Shown: piece after piece, positions 1 to 9,503 of the stretch
Layout: the number at the start of each line of letters is the position of its first letter
Position numbering within the stretch: position 1 is the stretch's first letter
NCBI GenBank assembly: GCA_023150375.1
Contig: JAKLLA010000005.1
Location: 62,001 to 126,000 of the forward strand
Direction: 5' to 3'
Length of the DNA: 64,000 nucleotides
Source of the DNA: Burkholderiaceae bacterium
GTDB taxonomy: Bacteria > Pseudomonadota > Gammaproteobacteria > Burkholderiales > Burkholderiaceae_C
Made by a program: the position numbers and the translations under genes
Notes under the pieces: model-generated
Told to the model about the DNA's origin: nothing
The model's database searches: none
The model's input: the letters and a program-made list of their open reading frames with translations, nothing else

Positions 1-564
1 GCGCTCCTCGTCGACGATGCGCTGCACCTCGGCGTCGCCCGCGGGAGCCGCCGGCGGCTCGAAGGCGCCGCCCTCGGCCAGGGCCTTCAGCCGGGCCCGG
101 CGCACCTGCAGCGCGAAACTCTGTGCCGCGCTCTCGCGCACCCCCGAGGTGGCGCGGGTCTCGTCGATGCGCAGCAGCAGCTGGCCGGCCTCGACCTCCT
201 GGCCTTCGCGCACCAGGATCTCGGACACCACGCCGCCGTCGAGCGACTGCACCACCTGCAGCTGGCGCGAGGGAATCACCTTGCCGTCGCCGCGGGTCAC
301 CTCGTCGATGGTCGCGAAGGCCGACCAGACGATCAGCAGCACGATCACCAGCACGGCCGCGCGCACGATGCGCTGCGCCCGGGCGGTGGCCTCGCGCGAG
401 AGCAGCTCCTCGGCCTCCAGCTCGTAGCTGGCCGCGCCCGGCGGCGGGGGCTCGTCGGCGACGGTCGGGCCGAGCAGGCGGCGGGTGAGCGGTTCGATCC
501 GCTGGCGCAGCCCTTCCAGGCCGGCCAGCAGGCGGCGTCCGGCGGTCAACAGGCGCGGGTTCAT
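1..564 (-). CDS. HlyD-family type I secretion periplasmic adaptor (partial, C-terminus beyond window)
   Basis: The first 188 residues are visible; the gene runs off the left edge. A cytoplasmic N-terminus (about 65 residues) is followed by one hydrophobic segment at roughly residues 66-85 (VRAAVLVIVLLIVWSAFATI). Next comes the usual adaptor entry into the periplasm (ATIDEVTRGDGKVIPS) and the start of a lipoyl/barrel-sandwich half motif (VVQSLDGGVVSEILVREGQ). This architecture is that of HlyD/LapC membrane fusion proteins, which link an inner-membrane ABC exporter to a TolC-like channel. The start codon overlaps the stop of the upstream ABC exporter gene by one base (TGATG), so the two are translationally coupled. 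The substrate is not in the window. Confidence 0.9.
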   Translation of the reverse strand, partial: MNPRLLTAGRRLLAGLEGLRQRIEPLTRRLLGPTVADEPPPPGAASYELEAEELLSREATARAQRIVRAAVLVIVLLIVWSAFATIDEVTRGDGKVIPSRQLQVVQSLDGGVVSEILVREGQEVEAGQLLLRIDETRATSGVRESAAQSFALQVRRARLKALAEGGAFEPPAAPAGDAEVQRIVDEER

Positions 565-2864
565 CAGGCGGCCCTCGCGATGCGGCCGGCCTGCAGGGCC
601 TCGAGGATGCGGTCACGCGGGCCGTCGGCGACGATGCGTCCGCCGTCGACGACGATGACGCGGTTCACCAGCGCCAGCATCGAAGTCCGGTGTGTCACCA
701 GCACCACGGTGCGGTCCTGGGCGAACTCGGCCACCTTGCGGGTGACCTGGGCCTCGGTGGAGAAGTCCATCGCGCTGGTGGGTTCGTCCAGCAGCAGGAT
801 CGGCGCCTGGTGCAGCACCGCGCGGGCGATGCCCACCGCCTGGCGCTGTCCGCCGGAGAGCAGCTCGCCGCGCTCGCCCACCGGCAGGTCGAAGCCGCGC
901 GGGTGGCGGTTCACGAAGTCCAGCAGGCAGGCGGTGTCGGCCGCCTGCACGACGGCTTGATCGTCGGCGTAGGGCAGGCCCAGCGTGATGTTCTCGCGCA
1001 GCGAGCCGTAGAACAGCGTCACGTCCTGCGAGACATAGGCCAGGTTGCGCCGCACGTCGGCCGGATCGAGCTGGCGCAGGTCGATGCCGTCGAGCAGCAC
1101 CGCGCCGTCGCTGGGCTGGTAGAGCCCGAGCATCAGCTTCTGCAGGGTCGTCTTGCCCGAGCCGACGCGGCCGATCAGCGCCACGCGTTCTCCGGCGGCG
1201 ATGCGCAGGCTCACGCCGTCGATCACCGCGTCGTCACGCCCCGGATAGGCGAAGCGCACGTTGCGCAGTTCGATTTCGCCGCGCAGCTCGCGCCGGTGCA
1301 GGAAGGCCTGACCGGGCTCGCGTTCCACCGGCTTCTCCATCACCTTGTCCAGCGACTGCAGCGCGGTGCGCGCGCCCTGGTACTGCATCAGCAGGGCGAC
1401 GATCTGGCCGGCCGGTGCCAGCGCGCGCGAGGCCAGCGCGGTGCAGGCGATCAGGGCCCCCATGGTCAGTTCGCGCTGCGAGATCAGGTGCACCCCGATC
1501 ACCACCACGCTCAGGGTGACGATCTGGCTCAGCCAGGAGGTGCCGTAGTTGGCCTTGGCGGTGAGCTCGCGCATGCGCACCTGGGTCTGCGCCAGGAAGT
1601 GGTTGTTGCGCTCCCAGCGCGCCTGCACCACCGACTCGGCGGCCTGCGTCTTGATCGTCTCGATGCCGGTGAGCGCCTCCACCAGCGTGGCGTTGCGCTG
1701 CGCGCCGGCCTGGTAGGTGGTCTGGGCCAGCTCGTGCAGGCGGTGCTGCAGCACGAAGCCCACCACCAGGATCAGCGTGAAGGCCAGCAGCACCGGCAGC
1801 ACCATCCACGGCGAGATCCAGGCCATCGCGGCCAGGAAGATCAGCGAGAAGGGCAGGTCGACCAGCGCCGTGACGGTCGAGGAGGCGATGAAGTCGCGTA
1901 CCTGCTCGTAGCCGCGCAGGTTGGCCGCGAAGGATCCCACCGACTGCGGCCGGTGCTCGAGGCGCATGCCCAGCACCCGCTCCATCAGGTGGCCGGCCAG
2001 CCGCACGTCGATGCGCGAGCTGGCCTCGTCGACGAAGCGGCTGCGCAGCAGACGCATGTACAGATCGGCGCCCAGGGTCAGCAGCAGGCCCAGGGCCAGC
2101 ACCCAGAGCGTCTCCACCGCGTGGTTGGGCACCACGCGGTCGTAGACGTTCATCGTGAAGATCGGGAAGGCCAGCGCGAACAGGTTGATCAGGAAGGCCG
2201 CCCAGAGCACGTCGCGATAGACGCCGCGCTGGCTGGCCACCGCGCTCCAGAACCAGTGGCCGCTGCGCACCGCGCGCACCTCGGGCGTGCGTTCGTCGAA
2301 GCGGAAGTGCGGTCGCACGAACAGCGTGATGCCCGTGTAGCGCCGCGCCAGCTCGCGCCGGGTCATCAGCACGGTGCCCTGGCCGGTCTCGGGCATCAGC
2401 ACGCGGGCGTCGCCGTCCTTGGTCCAGCCCAGCAGCACGCAGGCGTCGCTGTCCTTGAGCAGCAGGATGGCCGGCAGCGTGGCCACGTCGATGCGGTTGG
2501 CCTTGGCCCGCTGCAGGCGGGTGAACATGCCCACGCGGGCGGCGGCGCGCTCGACCAGGGCCAGCGGCAGGCGCCCGTCGGCCAGCGGCAGACCCGCGGC
2601 CAGCGAGGCGCGCGAGCTGCTCACGCCGTGCAGGCGGCAGACCTCCTGCAGGCAGTCCAGCAGCGGGTCGGGGTGGAGCAGGTCCTCGCGCAGGCGATCG
2701 GCCTCACTCGGCGGGCTGTCGGCCGCGTCGCGGCCGGCGGTGGCCGGCGTGGGGGCCGGCGCAGCGGCTGGTGGGCGGGTCGCGGCGGGCGGGACGGCGG
2801 GGGTCGGTGCAGGGACCGGGCGGCGCGGCAGCGCGCTGCCCGGGCGGGGGGGGAGGGTACTCAT
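564..2864 (-). CDS. Type I secretion ABC transporter, permease/ATPase (LapB/RtxB type)
   Basis: A 766-residue half-size exporter. After a Pro/Ala-rich N-terminus of about 60 residues comes a C39-peptidase-like domain (about 65-200). It lacks a recognisable catalytic Cys-His arrangement, so it probably binds substrate rather than cleaving it, as in RTX exporters. The membrane domain covers about 215-490. The nucleotide-binding domain has Walker A GRVGSGKTT, signature LSGGQRQAVGIARA, Walker B ILLLDEPTSAMD and H-loop VTHRTSM. Family members export large RTX adhesins or toxins through HlyD and TolC partners. The gene is coupled to the HlyD-like gene by a TGATG overlap. The start follows the NUDIX gene by 33 bases on the same strand. 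Confidence 0.93.
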   Translation of the reverse strand: MSTLPPRPGSALPRRPVPAPTPAVPPAATRPPAAAPAPTPATAGRDAADSPPSEADRLREDLLHPDPLLDCLQEVCRLHGVSSSRASLAAGLPLADGRLPLALVERAAARVGMFTRLQRAKANRIDVATLPAILLLKDSDACVLLGWTKDGDARVLMPETGQGTVLMTRRELARRYTGITLFVRPHFRFDERTPEVRAVRSGHWFWSAVASQRGVYRDVLWAAFLINLFALAFPIFTMNVYDRVVPNHAVETLWVLALGLLLTLGADLYMRLLRSRFVDEASSRIDVRLAGHLMERVLGMRLEHRPQSVGSFAANLRGYEQVRDFIASSTVTALVDLPFSLIFLAAMAWISPWMVLPVLLAFTLILVVGFVLQHRLHELAQTTYQAGAQRNATLVEALTGIETIKTQAAESVVQARWERNNHFLAQTQVRMRELTAKANYGTSWLSQIVTLSVVVIGVHLISQRELTMGALIACTALASRALAPAGQIVALLMQYQGARTALQSLDKVMEKPVEREPGQAFLHRRELRGEIELRNVRFAYPGRDDAVIDGVSLRIAAGERVALIGRVGSGKTTLQKLMLGLYQPSDGAVLLDGIDLRQLDPADVRRNLAYVSQDVTLFYGSLRENITLGLPYADDQAVVQAADTACLLDFVNRHPRGFDLPVGERGELLSGGQRQAVGIARAVLHQAPILLLDEPTSAMDFSTEAQVTRKVAEFAQDRTVVLVTHRTSMLALVNRVIVVDGGRIVADGPRDRILEALQAGRIARAA

Positions 2865-2897
2865 CGGCCGATGGGGGCGTGTCGCCGGGTGCCGCGC

Positions 2898-3443
2898 TCA
2901 GGTGATGTCGCCGCAGTGCACGTCGAAGCGGCCGCGCTGCCGGTCCTCGAAGAAGCGTTCCAGCGTGATGCGCACGGTCCGGAACGCGATTTCGTGCCAG
3001 GGGATCTCGGCCTGGCGGAACAGCCCCACCTCGAGGGTCTCCGGGCCGGGATCGAAACGGGTGTCCAGCAGCCGGGCGCGGTAGAACAGGTGCAGCTGGC
3101 CGGCGGGCACGACGTTCAGCACGGTGTACAGCGGCAGCAGTTCGATGCGCGCGCCGGCTTCTTCGTGCGTCTCGCGCAGCGCGCCCTCCGCGCTGGTCTC
3201 GCCCAGTTCCATGAAACCGGCCGGCAACGTCCACAGTCCGCGCCGCGGCTCGATGTTGCGCCGGCACAGCAGCACCTGATCCTCCCAGAAGGGAACGGTC
3301 CCCACCACGTTCAGCGGGTTTTCGTAATGGATCGTCCGGCAGGCCGGGCAGGTGGCGCGTTCCCGGTTGTCGTCCTCCGGAATGCGGTAGTCCACCGGGG
3401 TGCCGCATTCGCGGCAGTGCTTGATGCGACGCGTCAGCTGCAT
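2898..3443 (-). CDS. NUDIX hydrolase with N-terminal zinc ribbon
   Basis: The 181-residue product starts MQLTRRIKHC. An N-terminal zinc ribbon (CREC, then CPAC, about residues 10-35) precedes a perfect NUDIX box, GFMELGETSAEGALRETHEE followed by AGA. This fits GX5EX7REUXEEXGU. Such proteins hydrolyse nucleoside diphosphate-linked compounds with Mg2+. The zinc-ribbon form resembles NudC-like and ADP-ribose pyrophosphatase-like proteins, but the substrate cannot be told. An upstream in-frame extension is possible but has no family support. The gene is divergent from the GST gene, with about 156 bases between them. Confidence 0.9.
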   Translation of the reverse strand: MQLTRRIKHCRECGTPVDYRIPEDDNRERATCPACRTIHYENPLNVVGTVPFWEDQVLLCRRNIEPRRGLWTLPAGFMELGETSAEGALRETHEEAGARIELLPLYTVLNVVPAGQLHLFYRARLLDTRFDPGPETLEVGLFRQAEIPWHEIAFRTVRITLERFFEDRQRGRFDVHCGDIT

Positions 3444-3599
3444 GCGACCAGTGTATCGCGCAGCCCGTGGCATGATCGCCCGCCGTCTTCGCGCGGCCCC
3501 GCCGCCAGCGTGCAGATGTCTTGACCTGACCTGTGCCGACGCCAGGCCGTGGCCGTGCGCTGCGGCGCCCGGGCACACGCACCGCGAGGAACACGATCC

Positions 3600-4241
3600 A
3601 TGGAGCTCTACAGCTACTTCCGCTCGTCGGCCGCTTTCCGGGTGCGCATCGCGCTGGCGCTCAAGGGCCTGCCGCACGACTACCGCGCGGTGCACCTGGT
3701 GCGCAACGAGCAGAGCGATGCGGCCTATGCCGCCGTCGCACCGCACCGTCTCGTGCCCACGCTGGTCGACGGGGGGCAGGCGCTGAGCCAGTCGCTGGCC
3801 ATCCTGGAGTACCTCGACGAGGTCTACCCGCAGCCGCCCCTGCTGCCCGCCGACGCCCTCGGCCGGGCGCGCGTGCGGGCCCTGGCGCTGGACATCGCCT
3901 GCGAGATCCACCCGCTCAACAACCTGCGCGTGCTGCGCTACCTGGTCAAGGAGCTGGGCGCCAGCGAGGACGCCAAGAACGCCTGGTACCGCCACTGGGT
4001 CGAGACCGGCCTGGAGACGGTGGAGCGCCGCCTCGGCGCCGACGCGGCCACCGGCCTGTACTGCCATGGCGACACGCCGGGGCTGGCCGACTGCCTGCTG
4101 GTGCCGCAGATCTTCAACGCGCAGCGCTTCGACTGCCGGCTCGACCATGTCCCGACCGTGATGCGGGTGTTCGAGGCCTGCATGGCGCTGCCGGCCTTCC
4201 AGGCGGCGCAACCCTCGGCCTGCCCGGACGCCGAGGGCTGA
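3600..4241 (+). CDS. maiA: Zeta-class glutathione S-transferase / maleylacetoacetate isomerase
   Basis: A 213-residue protein beginning MELYSYFRSSAAFRVRIAL, the thioredoxin-fold N-terminus of zeta-class GSTs. The classical SSCxxR active-site motif appears as SSAAFR, with Ala for Cys but the Ser pair and Arg kept. VPTLVDGG and QSLAILEYLDE are the glutathione-site signatures. The C-terminal helical domain has the family hallmark CEIHPLNNLRVLRYL. Maleylacetoacetate isomerase converts maleylacetoacetate to fumarylacetoacetate in tyrosine/homogentisate breakdown. No other homogentisate gene is nearby, so the physiological substrate is uncertain. The gene ends 2 bases before the PgeF-like gene. Confidence 0.85.
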   Translation: MELYSYFRSSAAFRVRIALALKGLPHDYRAVHLVRNEQSDAAYAAVAPHRLVPTLVDGGQALSQSLAILEYLDEVYPQPPLLPADALGRARVRALALDIACEIHPLNNLRVLRYLVKELGASEDAKNAWYRHWVETGLETVERRLGADAATGLYCHGDTPGLADCLLVPQIFNAQRFDCRLDHVPTVMRVFEACMALPAFQAAQPSACPDAEG

Positions 4242-4243
4242 GC

Positions 4244-5080
4244 ATGGGCTGCCAGACCGACTCCACGACGACTGCGACGCTGCCGGAGCAGGACGCATTC
4301 GGCTGGCTCTGGCCGCGCTTTGCGGCGCCGGGCGTGCGCGCGGTCATGACGAGTCGCGACGGCGGCCTGGGTCAGGCGCCGTTCGACCGACTCAACCTGC
4401 GCCCGGGCATCGGCGACGACGAAGAGGTGGTGCGGCAGAACCGGCAGCGGCTGCACGCACGCCTGGGTGTGCCGAGCGTGCGGGTCGACCAGGTGCACGG
4501 CGCAGCGGTGCATCGGGTGACGGCCGTCGACGGCGACGGGGCCGGTGCGCTGGCCGTGGCCGATGCCAGCCTCACGGCACTGGCCGGCGTGGCCGTCGAG
4601 ATCCAGGTGGCCGACTGCCTGCCGGTGCTCCTGGCCGACCGCCACGGGCGGGCGGTGGCCGCCGCGCATGCCGGCTGGCGTGGCCTGGCCGGCGGCGTGC
4701 TGGAGGCCAGCGTGGCGGCGCTGTGCGACGCTGCCGGCTGCACGCCGGCGGACCTCGAGGTCTGGCTCGGCCCCTGCATCGGCCCGCGCCGCTTCGAGGT
4801 CGGCGACGACGTCTTGCAGGCCTTCGGCGCCGACCGGGCGGGCCAGCCCGTGGCGCAGGCCTTCCAGCCGGTCCAGACGCCCGCCGGCCCGCGCTGGCTG
4901 GCCGATCTGCCGGCGCTGGCGCGGCTGCGCCTGGGGGCCGTGGGGGTCGGGGCGATCGGCGGCAACGACGGCGGCGACGCCTGGTGCACCTTCACGCAGG
5001 CGACGCGCTGGTTCTCGTACCGGCGCGAGCCCCGCACCGGACGCATGGCTGCGCTGATCTGGCGCGAGCCGGCGGCCTGA
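4244..5080 (+). CDS. pgeF: Peptidoglycan editing factor PgeF-like protein (YfiH/DUF152 family)
   Basis: A 278-residue protein of the multicopper-oxidase-like YfiH family. Family signatures are FDRLNLRPGIGDD, the metal-binding DQVHG, VADCLPVLLAD, AAAHAGWRGLAGGVLEA (His in HAGWRG) and WLGPCIGPRRFEVG. The His/Cys/His set of the known zinc site is visible. E. coli PgeF is proposed to remove misincorporated L-Ser from muropeptides; older annotations call the family polyphenol oxidase/laccase. The start at 4244 follows the GST stop by 2 bases, implying cotranscription. The last residues lie 14 bases from a convergent gene. Confidence 0.88.
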   Translation: MGCQTDSTTTATLPEQDAFGWLWPRFAAPGVRAVMTSRDGGLGQAPFDRLNLRPGIGDDEEVVRQNRQRLHARLGVPSVRVDQVHGAAVHRVTAVDGDGAGALAVADASLTALAGVAVEIQVADCLPVLLADRHGRAVAAAHAGWRGLAGGVLEASVAALCDAAGCTPADLEVWLGPCIGPRRFEVGDDVLQAFGADRAGQPVAQAFQPVQTPAGPRWLADLPALARLRLGAVGVGAIGGNDGGDAWCTFTQATRWFSYRREPRTGRMAALIWREPAA

Positions 5081-5094
5081 TCGGGCCGGGACCG

Positions 5095-5373
5095 TCAGTG
5101 CGGTGGGGTGCCGGCCGGCCCGGCCGCTTCGGGCGGCACGGCTGTGACGGGACGGGTCTCGGTCCTCAACTCGGCCTTCTCCGCCCTCTCGGCCGCGCGT
5201 TGCTGCCGGCGGCGCAGCGGCGTGCCCATCAGGTAGAGCACCAGTCCGACGGGCAGCAGGCCGTAGAGCACGAAGGTGACGGCCGCGCCCAGCCAGCCGC
5301 CCGTCGGCGACATGCCTTCGGCCAGCGCCATCATCAGCGCCACGTAGAGCCAGCCGATCGCAACGAGGTACAT
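5095..5373 (-). CDS. Small two-helix membrane protein of unknown function
   Basis: The 92-residue product begins MYLVAIGWLYVALMMALAE. Two hydrophobic segments (about 3-18 and 27-48: GAAVTFVLYGLLPVGLVLYL) are followed by MGTPLRRRQQRAAERAE and a charged, Pro-rich tail, probably cytoplasmic. I recognise it only as a conserved hypothetical inner-membrane protein often seen in Burkholderiales. An ATG at 5406 would add 11 residues (MNLFLLPGHPT); neither start has a strong ribosome binding site. It is divergent from phaC and convergent with pgeF. Confidence 0.7.
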   Translation of the reverse strand: MYLVAIGWLYVALMMALAEGMSPTGGWLGAAVTFVLYGLLPVGLVLYLMGTPLRRRQQRAAERAEKAELRTETRPVTAVPPEAAGPAGTPPH

Positions 5374-5491
5374 CGTGGGGTGTCCAGGCAGGAGGAAAAG
5401 GTTCATGCAAGCCGCTTTGCCCATAATGTTGCCATCGCCCGCCGATGCCGCACGACCTGTGCGGGCAGGGTTCCGACGCAAAGAGGAGACG

Positions 5492-7237
5492 ATGCAATCG
5501 ACGAACTTCAGCCCCTGGGGCATTCCCGGTCTGCCTGGCATGGGTGGAGCCGATGCGTTCCAGCTGCCTGGCATGCCCGACATCGGCAAGATGGGGCAGC
5601 AGATGGGCGCGCTGGGCAGTTCGATGGGGCCGGCGCTGCAGGCCTTCGCCGACCTGAAGATCGCCCCCGGCGAGCTCGCGCGCATCCAGGCCGAGTACCT
5701 GCGTGAAGCCGCCTCGCTCTGGAACCAGGGCCTGACGGCCGGCGCCACGCCGCTGAAGGACGACCGGCGCTTCTCCTCCGAGGCCTGGGCGGCCAACCCG
5801 CTGGCCGGTTTCGCGGCCGCGAACTACCTGCTCAACGCCCGCACCCTGCTGCAGCTGGCCGAGGCGGTACAGGGCGACGAGAAGACCCGCGCGCGGGTGC
5901 GCTTCGCGGTGCAGCAGTGGATCGATGCGGCGGCGCCCTCGAATTTCCTGGCACTGAACGCCGATGCGCAGAAGAAGGCGCTGGAGACCAAGGGCGAGAG
6001 CCTCTCGCAGGGCATGGCGCTGCTGGTCAAGGACCTGCAGCAGGGCCATGTGTCGCAGACCGACGAGTCCGTGTTCGAGGTGGGCCGCAATGTCGCCACC
6101 ACCGAAGGCGCCGTGGTCTTCGAGAACGAGCTGTTCCAGCTCATCGAGTACAAGCCGTTGACCGACAAGGTGTACGAACGCCCGTTGCTGTTCGTGCCGC
6201 CTTGCATCAACAAGTACTACATCATGGACCTGCAGCCGGAGAACTCGCTGATCCGGTACGCGGTGGAGCAGGGCCATCGCCTCTTCGTGGTGAGCTGGCG
6301 CAATGTCGACCAGAGCCTGGCGGCCAAGACCTGGGACGACTACATCGAGGACGCCGTGATCCGCGCCATCCGCGTGGTGCAGGAGATCAGCGGCTCGAAG
6401 ACGATGAACACCCTGGGCTTCTGCGTCGGCGGGACCCTGCTGGCCACCGGCCTGGCCGTGCTCGCGGCGCGCGGCGAACAGCCGGCCGAGAGCCTGACGA
6501 TGCTGACCTCCTTCCTGGACTTCAGCGCCACCGGCGTGCTCGACCTCTTCGTCGACGAGGCCAGCGTGCGCCTGCGCGAGATGAGCATCGGCGCCGATGC
6601 CCCCGGCGGCCCCGGTCTGCTCAAGGGCAAGGAGCTGGCCACCACCTTCAGCTTCCTGCGCCCGAACGACCTGGTCTGGAACTACGTGGTGGGCAACTAC
6701 CTGAAGGGCGAGGCTCCGCCGCCCTTCGACCTGCTGTACTGGAACTCCGACAGCACCAACCTGCCCGGCCCGATGTACTGCTGGTACCTGCGCCACACCT
6801 ACCTCGAGGACAAGCTCAAGGTGCCCGGTGCGCTGACCGTCTGCGGCGAGAAGGTCGACCTGGGCGCGATCCAGTGCCCGGCCTTCGTCTACGCCTCGCG
6901 CGAGGACCACATCGTGCCCTGGGACTCGGCCTACCTGAACACGCGCATCCTGAAGGGCCCGCTGCGCTTCGTGCTGGGAGCTTCCGGCCACATCGCCGGG
7001 GTGATCAATCCGCCGGCCAAGAAGAAGCGCAACTACTGGAAGAACGACGACCTGTCGGGCAGCGCAGCCGACTGGCTGGCTGGCGCCACCTCGGTGCCGG
7101 GCAGCTGGTGGACCGAATGGACCGACTGGCTCAATCCGCTGGGCGGCAAGCAGAAGGCCGCGCCGAAGACGCTGGGCAACCGCAACCACAAGCCCATCGA
7201 GCCCGCGCCCGGGCGCTATGTGAAACAAAAGGCCTGA
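5492..7237 (+). CDS. phaC: Class I poly(3-hydroxyalkanoate) synthase PhaC
   Basis: A 581-residue PHA synthase that polymerises (R)-3-hydroxyacyl-CoA on the granule surface. The lipase-like box GFCVGG holds the nucleophile Cys311. Asp472 (SREDHIVPW) and His500 (GASGHIAGV) complete the triad. All three sit exactly 8 residues before the Cupriavidus necator positions 319/480/508. The N-terminal [19 protein letters not shown] region and [11 protein letters not shown] are typical of class I. The start at 5492 is preceded by AGGAGAC. It is first gene of phaC-phaA-phaB, with 76 bases to phaA. No phaR or phasin gene lies in the window. Confidence 0.98.
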   Translation: MQSTNFSPWGIPGLPGMGGADAFQLPGMPDIGKMGQQMGALGSSMGPALQAFADLKIAPGELARIQAEYLREAASLWNQGLTAGATPLKDDRRFSSEAWAANPLAGFAAANYLLNARTLLQLAEAVQGDEKTRARVRFAVQQWIDAAAPSNFLALNADAQKKALETKGESLSQGMALLVKDLQQGHVSQTDESVFEVGRNVATTEGAVVFENELFQLIEYKPLTDKVYERPLLFVPPCINKYYIMDLQPENSLIRYAVEQGHRLFVVSWRNVDQSLAAKTWDDYIEDAVIRAIRVVQEISGSKTMNTLGFCVGGTLLATGLAVLAARGEQPAESLTMLTSFLDFSATGVLDLFVDEASVRLREMSIGADAPGGPGLLKGKELATTFSFLRPNDLVWNYVVGNYLKGEAPPPFDLLYWNSDSTNLPGPMYCWYLRHTYLEDKLKVPGALTVCGEKVDLGAIQCPAFVYASREDHIVPWDSAYLNTRILKGPLRFVLGASGHIAGVINPPAKKKRNYWKNDDLSGSAADWLAGATSVPGSWWTEWTDWLNPLGGKQKAAPKTLGNRNHKPIEPAPGRYVKQKA

Positions 7238-7313
7238 GGCGGCTGCCGATTGGCTGCGGCGCAGGCGATACTTCGCGCCGCTTTTTCAGATTCGTGATCG
7301 CAAGGAAGCACCC

Positions 7314-8492
7314 ATGACCGACATCGTCATCGTCGCCGCCGCCCGCACCGCGGTGGGCAAGTTCGGCGGCTCGCTCGCCGGCATCGCCGCCCCCGAACTG
7401 GGCGCCACCGTCATCCAGGGCCTGCTGGCCCGCACCGGCCTGGCCGGGGAGCAGATCGGGGAAGTCATCCTGGGCCAGGTGCTCACCGCCGGCTCGGGTC
7501 AGAACCCGGCCCGCCAGGCCGTCATCAAGTCCGGCCTGCCGCAGGCCGTGCCCGCGATGACCATCAACAAGGTCTGCGGCTCCGGCCTGAAGGCCGTGAT
7601 GCTGGCCGCCCAGGCCATCCGCGACGGCGACAGCGAGATCGTCATCGCCGGTGGCCAGGAGAACATGAGCGCCTCCCCGCACGTGCTGATGAACAGCCGC
7701 AACGGCGCGCGCATGGGCGACACCAAGCTGGTCGACACCATGATCAACGACGGCCTGTGGGACGTGTACAACAAGTACCACATGGGCATCACCGCCGAGA
7801 ACGTCGCCAGGCAGTACGGCATCAGCCGTGAAGACCAGGACGCGCTGGCCATCGGCTCGCAGCAGAAGGCCGCAGCCGCCCAGGACGCCGGCAAGTTCAA
7901 GGACGAGATCGTCGGCGTGAGCATTCCGCAGCGCAAGGGCGACCCGGTGGTCTTCGACACCGACGAGTTCCTGAACCGCAAGACCAACCTGGAAGCGCTG
8001 GCCGGCCTGAAGCCCGCCTTCGACAAGGCCGGCTCGGTCACCGCCGGCAATGCCTCGGGCATCAACGACGGCGCCGCCGCGGTGATGGTGATGAGCGCCG
8101 CCAAGGCCGCTGCCCTGGGCCTGAAGCCGCTGGCGCGCATCGCCAGCTACGCCAGCGCCGGCCTCGACCCGGCCATCATGGGCATGGGCCCGGTGCCGGC
8201 CGCCCGCAAGGCGCTGCAGCGCGCCGGCTGGTCCGCCGCCGACCTCGACCTGCTCGAGATCAACGAGGCCTTTGCCGCTCAGGCCTGCGCGGTGCACAAG
8301 GAAATGGGCTGGGACACCAGCAAGGTCAACGTCAACGGGGGGGCCATCGCCATCGGTCACCCGATCGGTGCCTCCGGCTGCCGCATCCTGGTCACCCTGC
8401 TGCACGAGATGCAGCGCCGCGATGCGAAGAAGGGCATCGCCTCGCTGTGCATCGGCGGCGGCATGGGCGTGGCCCTGACCGTCGAGCGCTGA
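7314..8492 (+). CDS. phaA: Acetyl-CoA acetyltransferase (beta-ketothiolase) PhaA
   Basis: A 392-residue biosynthetic thiolase that condenses two acetyl-CoA to acetoacetyl-CoA for polyhydroxybutyrate. The acyl-accepting Cys88 sits in [11 protein letters not shown]. The second motif [12 protein letters not shown], the His of [15 protein letters not shown] (about 349) and the base Cys in [11 protein letters not shown] (about 379) are all present. The length is exactly typical. A GGAAG element stands just upstream of ATG 7314. It is the second gene of the pha operon. Confidence 0.97.
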   Translation: MTDIVIVAAARTAVGKFGGSLAGIAAPELGATVIQGLLARTGLAGEQIGEVILGQVLTAGSGQNPARQAVIKSGLPQAVPAMTINKVCGSGLKAVMLAAQAIRDGDSEIVIAGGQENMSASPHVLMNSRNGARMGDTKLVDTMINDGLWDVYNKYHMGITAENVARQYGISREDQDALAIGSQQKAAAAQDAGKFKDEIVGVSIPQRKGDPVVFDTDEFLNRKTNLEALAGLKPAFDKAGSVTAGNASGINDGAAAVMVMSAAKAAALGLKPLARIASYASAGLDPAIMGMGPVPAARKALQRAGWSAADLDLLEINEAFAAQACAVHKEMGWDTSKVNVNGGAIAIGHPIGASGCRILVTLLHEMQRRDAKKGIASLCIGGGMGVALTVER

Positions 8493-8534
8493 TCATCTCG
8501 GCGTCCCTCGCCGCGACGTTGCGAATCTGTCGAG

Positions 8535-8607
8535 CCTCGGGGAAAGTACGAGCCCGAGGGTCGACCCCATCCGTTCCCAAGGCAGTGCCTGCGTATCGTA
8601 TGCAGGC
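8535..8607 (+). promoter_or_regulatory. Two hairpins in the phaA-phaB intergenic spacer
   Basis: The 137-base spacer has two inverted repeats. CCTCGGG (8535-8541) pairs with CCCGAGG (8553-8559), and GCCTGC (8587-8592) pairs with GCAGGC (8602-8607). Neither is followed by a T-tract, so they look like mRNA stability or processing elements rather than terminators. The phaB ribosome binding site AAAGGAGAG follows at about 8617-8625. The assignment rests on base pairing only. Confidence 0.35.
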
Positions 8608-8629
8608 TGCCATATAAAGGAGAGACAGC

Positions 8630-9367
8630 ATGACCCAGAAAGTTGCCTACGTCACCGGAGGCATGGGCGGCATCGGCACCGCCATCTGCCGCCGCCTGCA
8701 CGACGCTGGTTTCAAGGTGATCGCCGGCTGCGGCCCGACCCGTGACTTCGACAAGTGGCTGGCCGAGCAGAAGGCCGACGGCTACACCTTCTACGCGTCG
8801 GTCGGCAACGTGGCCGACTGGGACTCGACCGTCGAGGCCTTCCAGAAGGCGATCGCCGAGCACGGCACGATCGACGTGCTGGTCAACAACGCCGGCATCA
8901 CGCGTGACCGCATGTTCCTGAAGATGTCGCCGGAAGACTGGCGCGCGGTCATCGACACCAACCTGACCTCGATGTTCAACGTGACCAAGCAGGTCGTGCC
9001 GGGCATGGTGGAGAAGGGGTTCGGTCGCATCATCCAGATCTCGTCGGTCAACGGCGAGAAGGGTCAGGCCGGTCAGACCAACTACTCGGCGGCCAAGGCC
9101 GGCATGCACGGCTTCACGATGGCCCTGGCGCAGGAATTGGCCAGCAAGGGCGTGACCGTGAACACCGTCAGCCCGGGCTACATCGGCACCGACATGGTCC
9201 GCGCGATCAAGCCGGAAGTGCTGGAGAAGATCGTCGCCACCATTCCCGTCAAGCGCCTGGGCACGCCCGAGGAAATCGGCTCGATCGTCGCCTGGCTGGC
9301 GGGTCCCGACTCCGGCTTCACCACCGGCGCAGACTTCAGCTGCAACGGCGGCCTGCACATGGGCTGA
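8630..9367 (+). CDS. phaB: Acetoacetyl-CoA reductase PhaB (NADPH)
   Basis: A 245-residue classical SDR that reduces acetoacetyl-CoA to (R)-3-hydroxybutyryl-CoA. It has the Rossmann motif VTGGMGGIGTAI, NNAGITRD, catalytic Ser in QISSVNGEKGQAGQTNYSAA, then YSAAKAG, and the C-terminal GADFSCNGGLHMG typical of PhaB. VIAGCGPTRDF in the cofactor loop matches the PhaB family. AAAGGAGAG lies at good spacing before ATG 8630. It is the last gene of the pha operon; a terminator-like hairpin follows at 9444. Confidence 0.97.
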   Translation: MTQKVAYVTGGMGGIGTAICRRLHDAGFKVIAGCGPTRDFDKWLAEQKADGYTFYASVGNVADWDSTVEAFQKAIAEHGTIDVLVNNAGITRDRMFLKMSPEDWRAVIDTNLTSMFNVTKQVVPGMVEKGFGRIIQISSVNGEKGQAGQTNYSAAKAGMHGFTMALAQELASKGVTVNTVSPGYIGTDMVRAIKPEVLEKIVATIPVKRLGTPEEIGSIVAWLAGPDSGFTTGADFSCNGGLHMG

Positions 9368-9443
9368 GCCTGCCCGGGGCCTGCGGGCCCCGGCAGCGAC
9401 ACGGGACCGTGTGCGGCCGATGGCTGCGCATCCGGTCCGACAC

Positions 9444-9468
9444 AAGGCGGCTGCGGCCGCCTTCTTTC
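9444..9468 (+). terminator. Rho-independent terminator after phaCAB
   Basis: AAGGCGGC-TGCG-GCCGCCTT forms an 8-bp GC-rich stem with a 4-base loop, followed by CTTTC. It lies 77 bases after the phaB stop and before the convergent SDR gene, in the right place to end the pha transcript. Confidence 0.65.
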
Positions 9469-9503
9469 ATGGCGGGGCGCCTTTCGCCCGCCCGCTGGCC
9501 GCT

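Noticed and set aside
690-3524. A 944-codon plus-strand open frame over the ABC exporter and NUDIX genes
   Set aside because: It is antisense to two proteins with intact Walker and NUDIX motifs and is compositionally typical of a shadow frame.
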